The translations under genes and the position numbers were made by a program. Positions 25,877 through 34,048 of a stretch of DNA of 64,000 nt are shown here, piece by piece. The stretch's first letter is position 1; each line of letters begins with the position of its first letter. A model generated the notes under the pieces. It was not told the DNA's origin. It searched no databases and saw only the letters and a program-made list of their open reading frames with translations. This DNA is from Lachnoclostridium sp. UBA1308 (GTDB taxonomy: Bacteria > Bacillota > Clostridia > Lachnospirales > Lachnospiraceae): the NCBI GenBank assembly GCA_002307215.1, contig DBTU01000047.1:124001-188000 (forward strand), in the 5' to 3' direction.

Positions 25877-25912
25877 CTAGCTCCCATGCGCCGCCTTCGG
25901 CGGTTCTCAAAC
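25877..25912 (-). repeat. GC-rich SD-carrying repeat, copy 2
   Basis: The minus strand reads TTTGAGAACCGCC, GAAG, GCGGC, then GGGAGCTAG, nearly the same as 5534-5570. A 5-bp CCGCC/GGCGG stem closes on GAAG. Its GGGAG is the ribosome site of the TrmH-like gene that starts three bases later. Confidence 0.65.
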
Positions 25913-25939
25913 AATCTGTACCTTTCCTCTATGCTTATA

Positions 25940-26815
25940 TTATCTGCTCTGTTCTCCGATAAATGTCAGCGCAAGCATTCCCGGCCCCGTATGCGTCCCA
26001 ATGATTGGTCCGACTCTTTCAATCAGGATATCCTTCACCAGATTTCTATCTCGAATTAATTTTTCAAGTTCTTTCGCCTGTGTTAGATTATCCGCATGGC
26101 CAATGATTACTGTCTGGGATGCAATGTCACATCCTTCCTCTGTCAGTTTTGTCATCATTAAATCCAGCTCTGCGCGTGAACCTCTGATCTTTGAATTAAC
26201 AATTAATTTTCCTTCATCGTCTGTGCTCAACACCGGTCTGATCTTCAGTGCGGTTCCGATAATTGCTTCAATAGAGCTTAATCTTCCGCCCCTCTTTAGG
26301 TAAAACAGATCCTTCACGGTAAACCAATGGCATACTTTTCTTTTATTTTGTTCCACCCATTCTCTCAGATCATCCATATTCATGCCGTCTTTCTTCCTGA
26401 CAGCCGCATTATAAACTAAGAGTCCTTCTCCAACCGAAGCACAAAGAGAATCAATAACATAAATCTTTCTGTCCGGATATTCATCTATCAGATCTCGGAT
26501 TACTATCTGCGAAGTATTATAGGTTCCGCTGAGTCCGGATGAAAATGCTATGTATAGGATATCTTGTCCCTTATCTAGGATTTCAGAAAAGAAATCTATA
26601 AATACAGCTGGGGTAATCTGAGTTGTATGTGATACCGCTCCGTTTTTTAACTTTCCATAGAAGTCTTCAACCGATATCTCTCTTTCATCCGGGTGATGTA
26701 AAAATTGAATGTCATCAATACTTACTCCCATCGGAATAACCCTGATATCATATTCCTTAATAACATTTACTGATAAATCTAATGTTGCATCACTTACTAT
26801 GACATATTCATCCAT
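25940..26815 (-). CDS. DegV-family fatty-acid-binding protein
   Basis: DegV (FakB-like) proteins bind a fatty acid for phosphorylation by FakA. Typical marks: IVSDATLDLS at the start, SIDDIQF, HTTQITPAVFIDFF, the fatty-acid head-group loop IAFSSGLSGTYN near residue 88, and KGGRLS-type YLKRGGRLSS near 182. The C-terminal HTGPGMLALTFIG ends the family fold. 291 residues. No fakA gene is nearby. Start at ATG; the ribosome site (AAGGAGC) is good. Confidence 0.92.
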   Translation of the reverse strand: MDEYVIVSDATLDLSVNVIKEYDIRVIPMGVSIDDIQFLHHPDEREISVEDFYGKLKNGAVSHTTQITPAVFIDFFSEILDKGQDILYIAFSSGLSGTYNTSQIVIRDLIDEYPDRKIYVIDSLCASVGEGLLVYNAAVRKKDGMNMDDLREWVEQNKRKVCHWFTVKDLFYLKRGGRLSSIEAIIGTALKIRPVLSTDDEGKLIVNSKIRGSRAELDLMMTKLTEEGCDIASQTVIIGHADNLTQAKELEKLIRDRNLVKDILIERVGPIIGTHTGPGMLALTFIGEQSR

Positions 26816-27051
26816 GTATTGGCTCCTTATAAATCACATTTTAAGTTCATTAACCGATTACCCTCAACTGATATCTGACCGTATATTTATGTGACCGACA
26901 TCCTATTTTACTACATTTTTATCCGGATGCGCAACAATAATCCTGTAATATGTATTTGTTCCTTTAAAATTCTGCCTTTGTATCCAGACTGGGAAATATG
27001 ATATCTATATAATAATTTTTGCATTCGTCGGCACTTTGGCTCTGCCATCAA

Positions 27052-27978
27052 CTAAACAATCATATTTGCTATTATCATTACAAGTGGAATCGTCATAATT
27101 GATAAAATGGTCGTTATGGTAAACAACTCCGAGGCATAAAGATAATTCTTCTCAAATCGTATTGAAAATAGGTTTATGGTTGCCGCTGTCGGACATGCAC
27201 ATGCAAGCACCGTAGTTAACAAAACAATCTCAGGCATATGAAAAATTCTATAAAACAGTAACATAATAACAGGGATAAGCAATAATTTAAGAAAAGCTAT
27301 GTAATATACTCTTACTTTAGTAAATATCTTTAGGACGTTGGTCTGTGCAATGGTAGCGCCTGCTACCAGCATGGCTAACGGTGTATTCATATTCCCGATG
27401 TATGTAATTGGTTTGTTAAGTACCTCCGGTAAAATAATTCTGCACATAAAAAGTACGAAACCCAGAACGGTCGCTAATACAGAAGGTGAAAGCAAGGCTT
27501 TTATTATGGATTTTCTATCATTCTTACCGGACATGGTGATCATCCCATGGGTCCATACAGCCAAATTAAAGACCGTCATATACGCAGTCAGATAAAAAAC
27601 TCCTTCACTTCCAAGAATTCCGAACACAAGCGGTATACCAATAAAGGCACAATTTGAGTAAATAACTGCAAACCGTTCAATCGGCAAATCACTGTTATGC
27701 ATCTTTCCCCTTACTGTTACCAAAGAAATAAGTATTGCAACTATATGTGTAATCAACGCCAAAATAAGCGATATCAGAAGCCCACTCAGCAAAGAAGCCT
27801 TAAATTCACGCTGATAGGATATTATTATAACAAGTGGATTCACAAGCATAAGTACCAGATCCGCAAGTCTTTTATTACTTTCTCTATCAATCAGTTTCGT
27901 TTTATAGCATATTACTCCTACCAAAATGATAAAAAACATGATAACTATTTGATTAAATGCCGTTATTGCAAGTGCCAT
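27052..27978 (-). CDS. AEC-family (auxin efflux carrier-like) transporter
   Basis: An integral membrane permease of about 308 residues with roughly ten hydrophobic helices in two five-helix halves. Features: FNQIVIMFFIILVGVICYKTKLID at the start (cut here into hydrophobic core and charged loop), RFAVIYSNCAFIGIPLVFGILG and ACACPTAATINLFSIRFE near the end. The substrate is unknown; bacterial relatives export malate or other organic acids. I prefer the ATG at 27978 by comparison with relatives, since upstream ATGs up to 28020 lack a ribosome site; this is not certain. Confidence 0.85.
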   Translation of the reverse strand: MALAITAFNQIVIMFFIILVGVICYKTKLIDRESNKRLADLVLMLVNPLVIIISYQREFKASLLSGLLISLILALITHIVAILISLVTVRGKMHNSDLPIERFAVIYSNCAFIGIPLVFGILGSEGVFYLTAYMTVFNLAVWTHGMITMSGKNDRKSIIKALLSPSVLATVLGFVLFMCRIILPEVLNKPITYIGNMNTPLAMLVAGATIAQTNVLKIFTKVRVYYIAFLKLLLIPVIMLLFYRIFHMPEIVLLTTVLACACPTAATINLFSIRFEKNYLYASELFTITTILSIMTIPLVMIIANMIV

Positions 27979-28132
27979 ATCCAAACCCACTTTCATTATG
28001 TCGATAAATGTGCAATCCATTCGACAAAGTCACACCTACCTATTCTTTGACTGTCGATATTCTATTATGCACTCTTTTGTCGTTTCGTTCAAGTAAAAAA
28101 TTTATCCATCCAATATATTATTCTTGCCCTTT

Positions 28133-28182
28133 GAATTAGTTTAGGCCGAGGATTACGCAGGCACAAACTTCTAAGTGTGAAT
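28133..28182 (+). repeat. Dispersed stem-loop repeat, copy 2
   Basis: Nearly identical to 146-195 over 50 bases, with the loop GAGGATTACGCA and the stem AGTTTAGGCC/GGCACAAACT kept. The bases after it (28176-28208) diverge from copy 1 but partly resemble 33487-33520. It sits upstream of mntP in the gap between divergent genes. Confidence 0.75.
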
Positions 28183-28276
28183 TATACTTTCCACTAATTT
28201 ACATTAGTCCATGCCATTCATAAACATAATCAGAGCGTTACCTCCGTATAATAATGAAGAAAGGAATGGTGATATT

Positions 28277-28846
28277 ATGGACTTTTTTACGTTGATGCTT
28301 CTAGCGCTCGGTCTGGCTGCAGATGCTTTTGCTGTCTCGATTAGCAATGGCATGTGCAGCAATCATATTCAAAAAAAACATGCTTTCATTACAGGCCTAA
28401 CCTTTGGAAGCTTCCAAGCGATTATGCCCATAATCGGATACTTGCTCGGTAAAACCTTCTTTGAATTTGTTCACCGCTACCAGCACTGGGTAGCTTTATT
28501 TCTTCTTGGTGCTATCGGGATTAATATGATTACTGATGCAGCCAAGGAACGTCACCCGACGCAGAAGCCTGATCGTCGGGAGGCTGTATTTAATGCAAAA
28601 AGCCTGACTCTGCAGGGCACAGCCACGAGCATAGATGCCATGGCCGCCGGATTAAGCTTTGCTGTACTGGATACTCCCATATTAACTCCGGTACTTTTAA
28701 TTGGCATAACCACCTTCATTTTTTGCTTTATCGGGGTATATATCGGCAAAATATTTGGTACGATATTAGGAAATAGGGCTCGTTTTGCCGGTGGTATCCT
28801 ATTAATACTAATCGGTATTAAAACTTTTATTGAAGCTTATTTGTAG
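28277..28846 (+). CDS. mntP: Manganese efflux pump MntP family
   Basis: A six-helix membrane exporter of Mn2+ in 189 residues. Both repeats carry the metal-site segments: GLAADAFAVSISNG near residue 14 and GTATSIDAMAAGLSFA near 117. Other marks are FGSFQAIMPIIGYLLG and GNRARFAGGILLILIG. The ATG at 28277 follows GAAAGGAATGGTGAT. MntP genes are often under a yybP-ykoY manganese riboswitch; I do not see its conserved core in the upstream gap. It stands between divergent AEC and downstream GNAT genes. Confidence 0.92.
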   Translation: MDFFTLMLLALGLAADAFAVSISNGMCSNHIQKKHAFITGLTFGSFQAIMPIIGYLLGKTFFEFVHRYQHWVALFLLGAIGINMITDAAKERHPTQKPDRREAVFNAKSLTLQGTATSIDAMAAGLSFAVLDTPILTPVLLIGITTFIFCFIGVYIGKIFGTILGNRARFAGGILLILIGIKTFIEAYL

Positions 28847-28925
28847 TTATAATATAATACATGAAAATGTATCATTTCAAATATTGATAAATTTTTTCCA
28901 TTGTATCATAATAGAAACAGCGTAC

Positions 28926-28940
28926 GCCGTCTCAGACGGC
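28926..28940 (+). promoter_or_regulatory. GC hairpin directly before a ribosome site
   Basis: GCCGTC, a TCA loop and GACGGC form a 6-bp stem ending one base before AAAAGGAGG of the following gene. It may protect the 5' end or tune initiation. It resembles in placement the GC-rich repeats before murE and the TrmH-like gene. Confidence 0.45.
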
Positions 28941-28954
28941 AAAAGGAGGTATGA

Positions 28955-29584
28955 ATGAGCTACGAAACATGCTTTCGAAAGCTTCCTGTATTGGAGACAA
29001 CTCGCCTGCGGTTGAGGCAGATCACTGACAGCACCCAAGACGGAACGGACTGTCTTGATTTTATCAACGACTACAGCGTATACCGCTACTGGGGTGCATA
29101 CGATGAGACGAAAGATATAAATGGCCGTCATCGACCAAAGAAAATGACCCGGCTTGATTATCATTATAAAGAAACCATGAAGGAATACCGGACCGGCCGT
29201 GAACTTTCCTGGCTTATGGAATTAAAGGAGACCGGAAAGGTAATCGGTGAAATCGTATTATATGATTTTTGTATTAGTAAGCAAGCAGATATCGGCTATC
29301 GAATCAGCAAACAGTATTGGGGTCAAGGATTCACCCCCGAGGCAGGACAAGCTATGCTAAAGGTTGCATTCGAAAGTCTGGATTTATGTCGCCTTCAGGT
29401 TCGCTGTTTTTCCAACAACACCAGCTCCATTCGAGTAGCCCAGAAGCTTGGTTTCACACAGGAAGGTTTCATACGAAACGGAGCTATCATCAATGTAATG
29501 ACCGACTATTATATCTTTGGTTTACTGCGCGATGAATATGATAAGCATCCAGTCAGTGATTTAGAGGTATTAGTTATAGAATAA
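28955..29584 (+). CDS. GNAT-family N-acetyltransferase (RimJ-like)
   Basis: A 209-residue acetyltransferase of the ribosomal-protein or Ala-acetyl class. It opens with ETTRLRLRQIT, has GEIVLYDF, IGYRISKQYWGQGFTPEAG (acetyl-CoA loop) and CFSNNTSSIRVAQKLGFTQEG, all typical of RimJ/RimL relatives. The substrate is unknown. The ATG follows AAAAGGAGGTATGA, an unusually strong site. It is the first of three tandem genes with the epimerase and HAD phosphatase. Confidence 0.9.
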   Translation: MSYETCFRKLPVLETTRLRLRQITDSTQDGTDCLDFINDYSVYRYWGAYDETKDINGRHRPKKMTRLDYHYKETMKEYRTGRELSWLMELKETGKVIGEIVLYDFCISKQADIGYRISKQYWGQGFTPEAGQAMLKVAFESLDLCRLQVRCFSNNTSSIRVAQKLGFTQEGFIRNGAIINVMTDYYIFGLLRDEYDKHPVSDLEVLVIE

Positions 29585-29608
29585 TAAAATACAGGGAGGA
29601 AATCAAAC

Positions 29609-30619
29609 ATGAAGGCTTTATTAATCGGAGGTACCGGCACCATCAGCACAGCCATTACTGCTCTGGCACCAAAATGTGGCATCGAATTGTATTTACTGAA
29701 CAGAGGGAATCATTCAGAACTGATACCTGATAATGTAACGGTAATTGAGGCTGATATTAATAACGAAGCAGATATCAAAGAGAAGTTAAAGGATTATTCT
29801 TTTGATGTAGTAGCAGAGTTTATCGCCTTTCATCCGGATGCTATTAAGCGTGATATACGGTTGTTTACCGGAAAAACGAAACAGTATATGTTTATTAGTT
29901 CAGCTTCAGCCTACCAAAAACCACTTTCCAGCCCTTTTATCACGGAAAGCACTCCCCTTTCTAATCCTCTCTGGGAATATTCCCGTAATAAGATTGCCTG
30001 CGAGGAGTGTCTGATGTTAGAGTACCGTACGAATGGCTTTCCGATTACCATCGTCCGTCCCAGCCATACTTATGGAAATAACGATGTACCTATCGGCATT
30101 CATGGTAACAGTGGCAGCTACAGCGTAGTAGACAGAATTAAAAGCGGAAAGAAAGTTATCGTTCACGGTGACGGTAATTCCCTGTGGACTTTAACCCATA
30201 ATACAGACTTCGCCAAAGCCTTTATCGGACTTATGGGTAATACTCATGCAATCGGTGAAGCGGTCCATATTACCTCCGATGAAAGCCTGACTTGGAATCA
30301 AATTTATGAAATCATCGGTGATGCACTTGGCGTCAAGCCTCAGATCGTTCATATTCCTTCTGAAACTCTCGCTAAGGTAAAGGATGAATTTACCGGGGGG
30401 TTACTTGGGGATAAAGCAAATTCCGTCATTTTTGATAATTCCAAGATCAAACGACTGGTTCCGGGTTTTGTCGCTACCGTGCGTTTTGATCAAGGTGTCC
30501 GTTTTACACTGGACTATATTGAAAAACATCCGGAGCTTAAGAAGCCGGATCCGGACTTTGATGAGTGGACAGATTGGATGATTGCTCAGTACGAAGCGTA
30601 TGAAAGTCAACTGTCCTAA
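29609..30619 (+). CDS. NAD-dependent epimerase/dehydratase family protein
   Basis: An extended short-chain dehydrogenase of 336 residues. The Rossmann start is ALLIGGTGTISTAITALA, the dinucleotide-acidic pocket follows at VIEADINN, and SSASAYQKP stands in place of the usual Ser-Tyr-Lys region, with EYSRNKIACEE giving the YxxxK pair. PSHTYGNNDVPIG and NTDFAKAFIGLM are typical of sugar-nucleotide-type epimerases. The substrate is unknown. The ribosome site is GGGAGGAAATC. It lies 24 bases after the GNAT gene. Confidence 0.88.
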   Translation: MKALLIGGTGTISTAITALAPKCGIELYLLNRGNHSELIPDNVTVIEADINNEADIKEKLKDYSFDVVAEFIAFHPDAIKRDIRLFTGKTKQYMFISSASAYQKPLSSPFITESTPLSNPLWEYSRNKIACEECLMLEYRTNGFPITIVRPSHTYGNNDVPIGIHGNSGSYSVVDRIKSGKKVIVHGDGNSLWTLTHNTDFAKAFIGLMGNTHAIGEAVHITSDESLTWNQIYEIIGDALGVKPQIVHIPSETLAKVKDEFTGGLLGDKANSVIFDNSKIKRLVPGFVATVRFDQGVRFTLDYIEKHPELKKPDPDFDEWTDWMIAQYEAYESQLS

Positions 30620-30652
30620 TTCATAGGGCATACATGAATGATAGGAGAAGTA

Positions 30653-31498
30653 ATGAATAAGCTTTATATTTCTGATCTGGATGGCACTCTACTGCAGCCA
30701 AATGCAATTTTATCGGATAAAACCAAAACTGTTCTGAATGATCTGATTGATCAGGGAATGCATTTCACAATTGCTACGGCAAGATCCATCGCTTCGGCGA
30801 AAACCATCTTAAAGGATGTAAAGATATCAATCCCAATAATATTAATGAATGGGGTCTGTATCTATGACCTTATTAAAAATGAGTATCTTAATGTAGAGGC
30901 TTTTTCGAAGAAAAGCCTTGATATATTGATGGATATCATTAAAACAAATTCCCTGAAGGGATTTGCCTATACCATCAAATTCGGAGAACTGGCAACCTTT
31001 TATGAGGATCTTAATACAAAGGCTCTTCAGGATTTTTACAAAGAACGGGTGGACAGCTACCAAAAGCGTTTTTATCAGATTGAGGATTTTACACTTTTGT
31101 CAAACGAACCTCTCATATATTTTACACTACTTGATCAACGGGACAGGCTGGAACCAATCTTCCATATCATTGAAACCTTTCAGGATTTAAATTGTGCATT
31201 CTATAAAGACAATTATTCTCCTGATCTATGGTATCTTGAAGTTTATAGCAAAGATGCCTCAAAATCCCATGCCTTACAGATATTACAAAACCGCCTGGGC
31301 TTTGAGTATGTTACCTGCTTTGGCGATAACCATAATGATTTACCATTATTTGCAGCAAGTGATTATAAGATTGCGGTCGGCAATGCCGTTCCGGCCCTAA
31401 AAGAAAAGGCTGACCTTGTCATCGGTAATAATTACGATGACGGGGTGGCAGCCTGGTTAAAACAAAACTTTCTAACACAATATCAGAAAACTTCCTAA
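30653..31498 (+). CDS. Cof-type HAD hydrolase
   Basis: A sugar-phosphate or flavin-phosphate phosphatase of 281 residues. HAD motif I is ISDLDGTLLQPN, motif II TATARS, the C2B cap follows, and motifs III/IV are HALQILQNRLG and CFGDNHNDLPLFAASDYKIAV (split here: GDNHND holds the metal-binding acids). The ATG at 30653 follows TAGGAGAAG. The last codons and the stop lie inside a 23-bp tandem duplication (31472-31517). Third gene of the GNAT-epimerase-HAD run. Confidence 0.92.
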   Translation: MNKLYISDLDGTLLQPNAILSDKTKTVLNDLIDQGMHFTIATARSIASAKTILKDVKISIPIILMNGVCIYDLIKNEYLNVEAFSKKSLDILMDIIKTNSLKGFAYTIKFGELATFYEDLNTKALQDFYKERVDSYQKRFYQIEDFTLLSNEPLIYFTLLDQRDRLEPIFHIIETFQDLNCAFYKDNYSPDLWYLEVYSKDASKSHALQILQNRLGFEYVTCFGDNHNDLPLFAASDYKIAVGNAVPALKEKADLVIGNNYDDGVAAWLKQNFLTQYQKTS

Positions 31499-31517
31499 CA
31501 CAATATCAGAAAACTTT
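31472..31517. repeat. Two-copy 23-bp tandem duplication across a stop codon
   Basis: Two units of 23 bases, each starting CTAACACAATATCAGAAAAC and differing only in the last base, run from inside the HAD phosphatase gene into its 3' flank. Since 23 is not a multiple of three, the second unit is read in another frame, and its CTAACA supplies the TAA stop. Confidence 0.85.
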
Positions 31518-31536
31518 CTACATAAATTATGTATTA

Positions 31537-32172
31537 CTATCTCTTTACATAACTGCGATAAAGCTCCGGATGACCTTCCAGATGTGCATAATCATTGAAA
31601 CGTTCCAGATAAAAACGATCAAGTTCCGGCTTGTAAACCAATTGAGTAATACTTGTGTTTTCAATCGATACTGCAAACAAAGATCGTTTTGCCTGATTTT
31701 TACCGAAAAGAGCTGCGAGTAACGCCCGTATTGTACCACCGTGAGTAACAATTGCAATATTACGGTTACCGCTTTGAACCAGCTCCTCTATCACCGGCAT
31801 GGCTCGTTCATAAACTGATGTTCCGTTTTCACCACTCGGAAATGGTAGGTCCTCCAGAAGCTTTTGCTGCTCTTTCTTGAATTCACTATAATGATCATTA
31901 TTGTACTCATCACTCTTGCCTTCCAGTTTACCGAAGGATATTTCCCTAATCCCCTCACGGATTCCGATTGGAAGTAATAATGCCTGATTTATAATTTCCG
32001 CTGTCTGTCTTGCTCTGACAAAATTACTGGAGTACAGTGCATCAATCTCATAATTCTTTAGTCTATCACGTAAAAACTCCGCCTGGCGAATACCTTCGGA
32101 CGAAAGCCCAACATCAACATTGCATAATTCTGTGTCTTGCCTACCATGCCTAATCAGAAACAAACTAACCAT
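31537..32172 (-). CDS. Histidine phosphatase (phosphoglycerate-mutase-like)
   Basis: A 2H-phosphatase of 211 residues. The catalytic LIRHGRQDTE is at the N terminus, the second His in VTHGGTIRALLAALFG near residue 142, with ALYSSNFVRARQTAEII and EISFGKLEGKSDEY between. It resembles CobC/PhoE-type phosphatases; the substrate is unknown. The ATG at 32172 follows GAAGGGAA. It converges on the Cof gene without a clear terminator between them. Confidence 0.9.
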   Translation of the reverse strand: MVSLFLIRHGRQDTELCNVDVGLSSEGIRQAEFLRDRLKNYEIDALYSSNFVRARQTAEIINQALLLPIGIREGIREISFGKLEGKSDEYNNDHYSEFKKEQQKLLEDLPFPSGENGTSVYERAMPVIEELVQSGNRNIAIVTHGGTIRALLAALFGKNQAKRSLFAVSIENTSITQLVYKPELDRFYLERFNDYAHLEGHPELYRSYVKR

Positions 32173-32321
32173 TCTGCGTATTCCCTTCTGCACTGAGCAA
32201 TTCCATACGATATAGCTTAATCAAATTAATGTGTTATGAAGCATATTGTACCTTCTTCTTCTTGTTTTGTCAATGAAACGCCTAAAACCAAATACCATGG
32301 AAGCAAAAATAAGACTGCTCA

Positions 32322-32636
32322 TCACTGCTGTCTCCTCTTATCATATAATGCATTAAAAATACCCATTGTAGTCTCATAAATCTCGTTGTTAATCAAACCT
32401 TCCCGATACTCATATTCAATCAAAAAGCAGGTATAGGCAACGAAGGTAAAGTGACGAAACAAAAGCTCGAAGCATTCCGTCTCATAATATTTCTTCACTA
32501 TGTTCCAATTACATTCGCTGATTTCTTTGATTACCGAATCCGGCTGTTCTTTCAGTAGCTCATTCATTTCCTCTATCTTATCTTCCATTAACAGACCTTT
32601 TAAATCAGCATCTATTTGTGCCAGCTCATCATTCAT
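32322..32636 (-). CDS. Hypothetical protein, 104 residues
   Basis: I do not recognise the family. The predicted protein is acidic and mostly helical, with NDELAQIDADLKGLLMEDKI at the start, LLFRHFTFVAYTCFLIEYE in the middle and a basic end (DKRRQQ). No signal peptide or clear membrane helix. The ATG at 32636 follows TGGAGTG by four bases. It stands alone between the histidine phosphatase and the amidase. Confidence 0.6.
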   Translation of the reverse strand: MNDELAQIDADLKGLLMEDKIEEMNELLKEQPDSVIKEISECNWNIVKKYYETECFELLFRHFTFVAYTCFLIEYEYREGLINNEIYETTMGIFNALYDKRRQQ

Positions 32637-32857
32637 ATTACACTCCATTCCGCTGTCCCTGGACAGCATTTTTCTTCCATAATTAATATTACACGTCGTA
32701 ATTCTATGATACAAGCAAAAACGAAAAGATAATAGATAAAATAAAAATATTATTCATAAAAAAATAAATATTTATTTCCAACGTAGATAACCGGTAGCAA
32801 CATGGATGATGCCGAATATGATGATAATAATAGTAAACGTGAAAAGGAAGTGTTGCT

Positions 32858-33427
32858 TTGCCTATTAAAATTTTCATAGATCAAGGTCACAATCCTACAG
32901 GAAATGCGAATACGGGAGCTAGGGGTAACGGACTCTTTGAAGAAAATGTCACTTACCAGGTGGGAGTATATCTGGCAGACCTTTTAAACAATAATCCAAA
33001 TTTTGATGCTCGGTTATCAAGACCCACCCCAACCACAGTACTTGGAACCAGTGCTTCAACAAGTCTGGCCGAAAGAGTCCGCTTAGCGAATGCATGGCCC
33101 GCTGACTATTTTTTAAGCATTCATGCTAATTCAAATCCAAATCCGGCGATTAACGGAACAGAGATTTACCTTTATCAACTAAATACTCAGGCCCAATGGC
33201 TTGCAGAACAGATCATGACCGGTATAACACAGATGGTTGGTACAAAAAACAATGGGATTCGTTTAAGGCCTTCTCTTTATGTCTTGCGAAGAACACATAT
33301 GATCTCCCTGCTCATTGAACTGGGTTATGTGACTAATCCTTCCGATGCTGTGAAACTTCGCGACAATCAGTACCAATTCGCATATGGGATTTATCTTGGA
33401 ATCTTACGATATTTTGGATTTGCATAG
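32858..33427 (+). CDS. N-acetylmuramoyl-L-alanine amidase (Amidase_3)
   Basis: A zinc amidase that cleaves the bond between muramic acid and the stem peptide. The 189 residues are almost only the catalytic domain: IDQGHNPTG with zinc ligand His11, FEEN with Glu28 or 29, FLSIHANSNP with His89 and LLIELGYVTN with the catalytic Glu154. There is no signal peptide or wall-binding repeat, as in CwlC/CwlD-like mother-cell or spore amidases. It starts at TTG after AAAGGAAG. A sporulation link is inferred from type only. Confidence 0.92.
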   Translation: MPIKIFIDQGHNPTGNANTGARGNGLFEENVTYQVGVYLADLLNNNPNFDARLSRPTPTTVLGTSASTSLAERVRLANAWPADYFLSIHANSNPNPAINGTEIYLYQLNTQAQWLAEQIMTGITQMVGTKNNGIRLRPSLYVLRRTHMISLLIELGYVTNPSDAVKLRDNQYQFAYGIYLGILRYFGFA

Positions 33428-33486
33428 TAATACTTGGAATTTAGTAATTATTATGGTAAAATCATAATAATCTAACATGCCTGTAC

Positions 33487-33520
33487 AGTGTGAATCATAC
33501 TTTTCAACAATGTACACTTG
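33487..33520 (+). repeat. Partial match to the flank of the stem-loop repeat
   Basis: AGTGTGAATCATACTTTTC and the bases after it resemble 28174-28206 (AGTGTGAATTATACTTTCC) but the stem-loop core is absent. It also has TGTACA at both ends. A weak third member of the same repeat family. Confidence 0.35.
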
Positions 33521-33555
33521 ATTATGACAATTATATACGAAAGGGGCTCTACTAT

Positions 33556-33632
33556 ATGAGAAAATTAGTTATAAATGCGTAGCAGAGGCTATCGCATATG
33601 ATTAGATAATATCATGGCCTTTGCATAATCCT
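33556..33632 (+). promoter_or_regulatory. Leader mini-ORF and hairpin before the CD3324-family gene
   Basis: After AAGGGG, an ATG at 33556 opens eight codons (MRKLVINA) that stop at TAG 33580-33582. An imperfect hairpin follows at once: GCAGAGGC (33582 on) against GCCTTTGC, with ATGAT/ATCAT inside. The real gene starts 27 bases later. This could be a translation-sensing leader, but could also be chance. Confidence 0.35.
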
Positions 33633-33658
33633 TAATGAAAAATCATAGGAGGCGCAAT

Positions 33659-33937
33659 ATGAGCTATTTAAGAGCAGAGTTTATTCTGCCCAAAGAACTT
33701 TTAGAACTGATTCAGGAATATGCCGATGGGCAATATATTTATATTCCAAGGAAATCCGATCAACACAGGAGCTGGGGAGAACGCACCGATACGAAACTGA
33801 TTATCAGGCAACGTGATCGTGAGATTTATAGTAAATACATGAAGGGTGCCACTACTCCTAACCTTGCAATAGAATATTATTTATCACCAAAAAGCATCCA
33901 ACGCATTATTCTGAAAGAAAAAAGAAATGATATATAA
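33659..33937 (+). CDS. CD3324-family small DNA-binding-like protein
   Basis: A 92-residue protein of the CD3324/Mor-like family found in clostridia. The N half is MSYLRAEFILPKELLELIQE and QYIYIPRKSDQHRSWGE; the C half, DREIYSKYMKGATTPNLAIEYYLSPKSIQRII, has the look of a helix-turn-helix, so a small regulator is likely. Function not known. ATG at 33659 after ATAGGAGGCG. It is preceded by an 8-codon leader and followed by a strong terminator. Confidence 0.8.
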   Translation: MSYLRAEFILPKELLELIQEYADGQYIYIPRKSDQHRSWGERTDTKLIIRQRDREIYSKYMKGATTPNLAIEYYLSPKSIQRIILKEKRNDI

Positions 33938-33951
33938 ACCATATTTTGCAA

Positions 33952-34037
33952 AGAAGAGCTACAGGATGCATTCATATATCGGAGATCCGTGTAAACAAGC
34001 AACTGATACCCGATTGAATGCTTCCTGTAGCTCTTTT
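33952..34037. terminator. Bidirectional terminator
   Basis: AGAGCTACAGGATGCATTCA pairs with TGAATGCTTCCTGTAGCTCT around a loop that itself has ATCGG/CCGAT. TTTTT follows on the plus strand and A-rich sequence precedes on the other side. It separates the CD3324-family gene from rlmH. Confidence 0.85.
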
Positions 34038-34048
34038 TATTCTTCTCA

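Noticed and set aside
28021..28276. yybP-ykoY manganese riboswitch before mntP
   Set aside because: The gene type suggests it, but I cannot find the conserved core or the pairing elements. The gap instead holds a dispersed repeat.
28877..29164. Minus-strand ORF of 95 codons
   Set aside because: Overlaps the start and promoter region of the RimJ-like gene, which has an excellent ribosome site; no family features.
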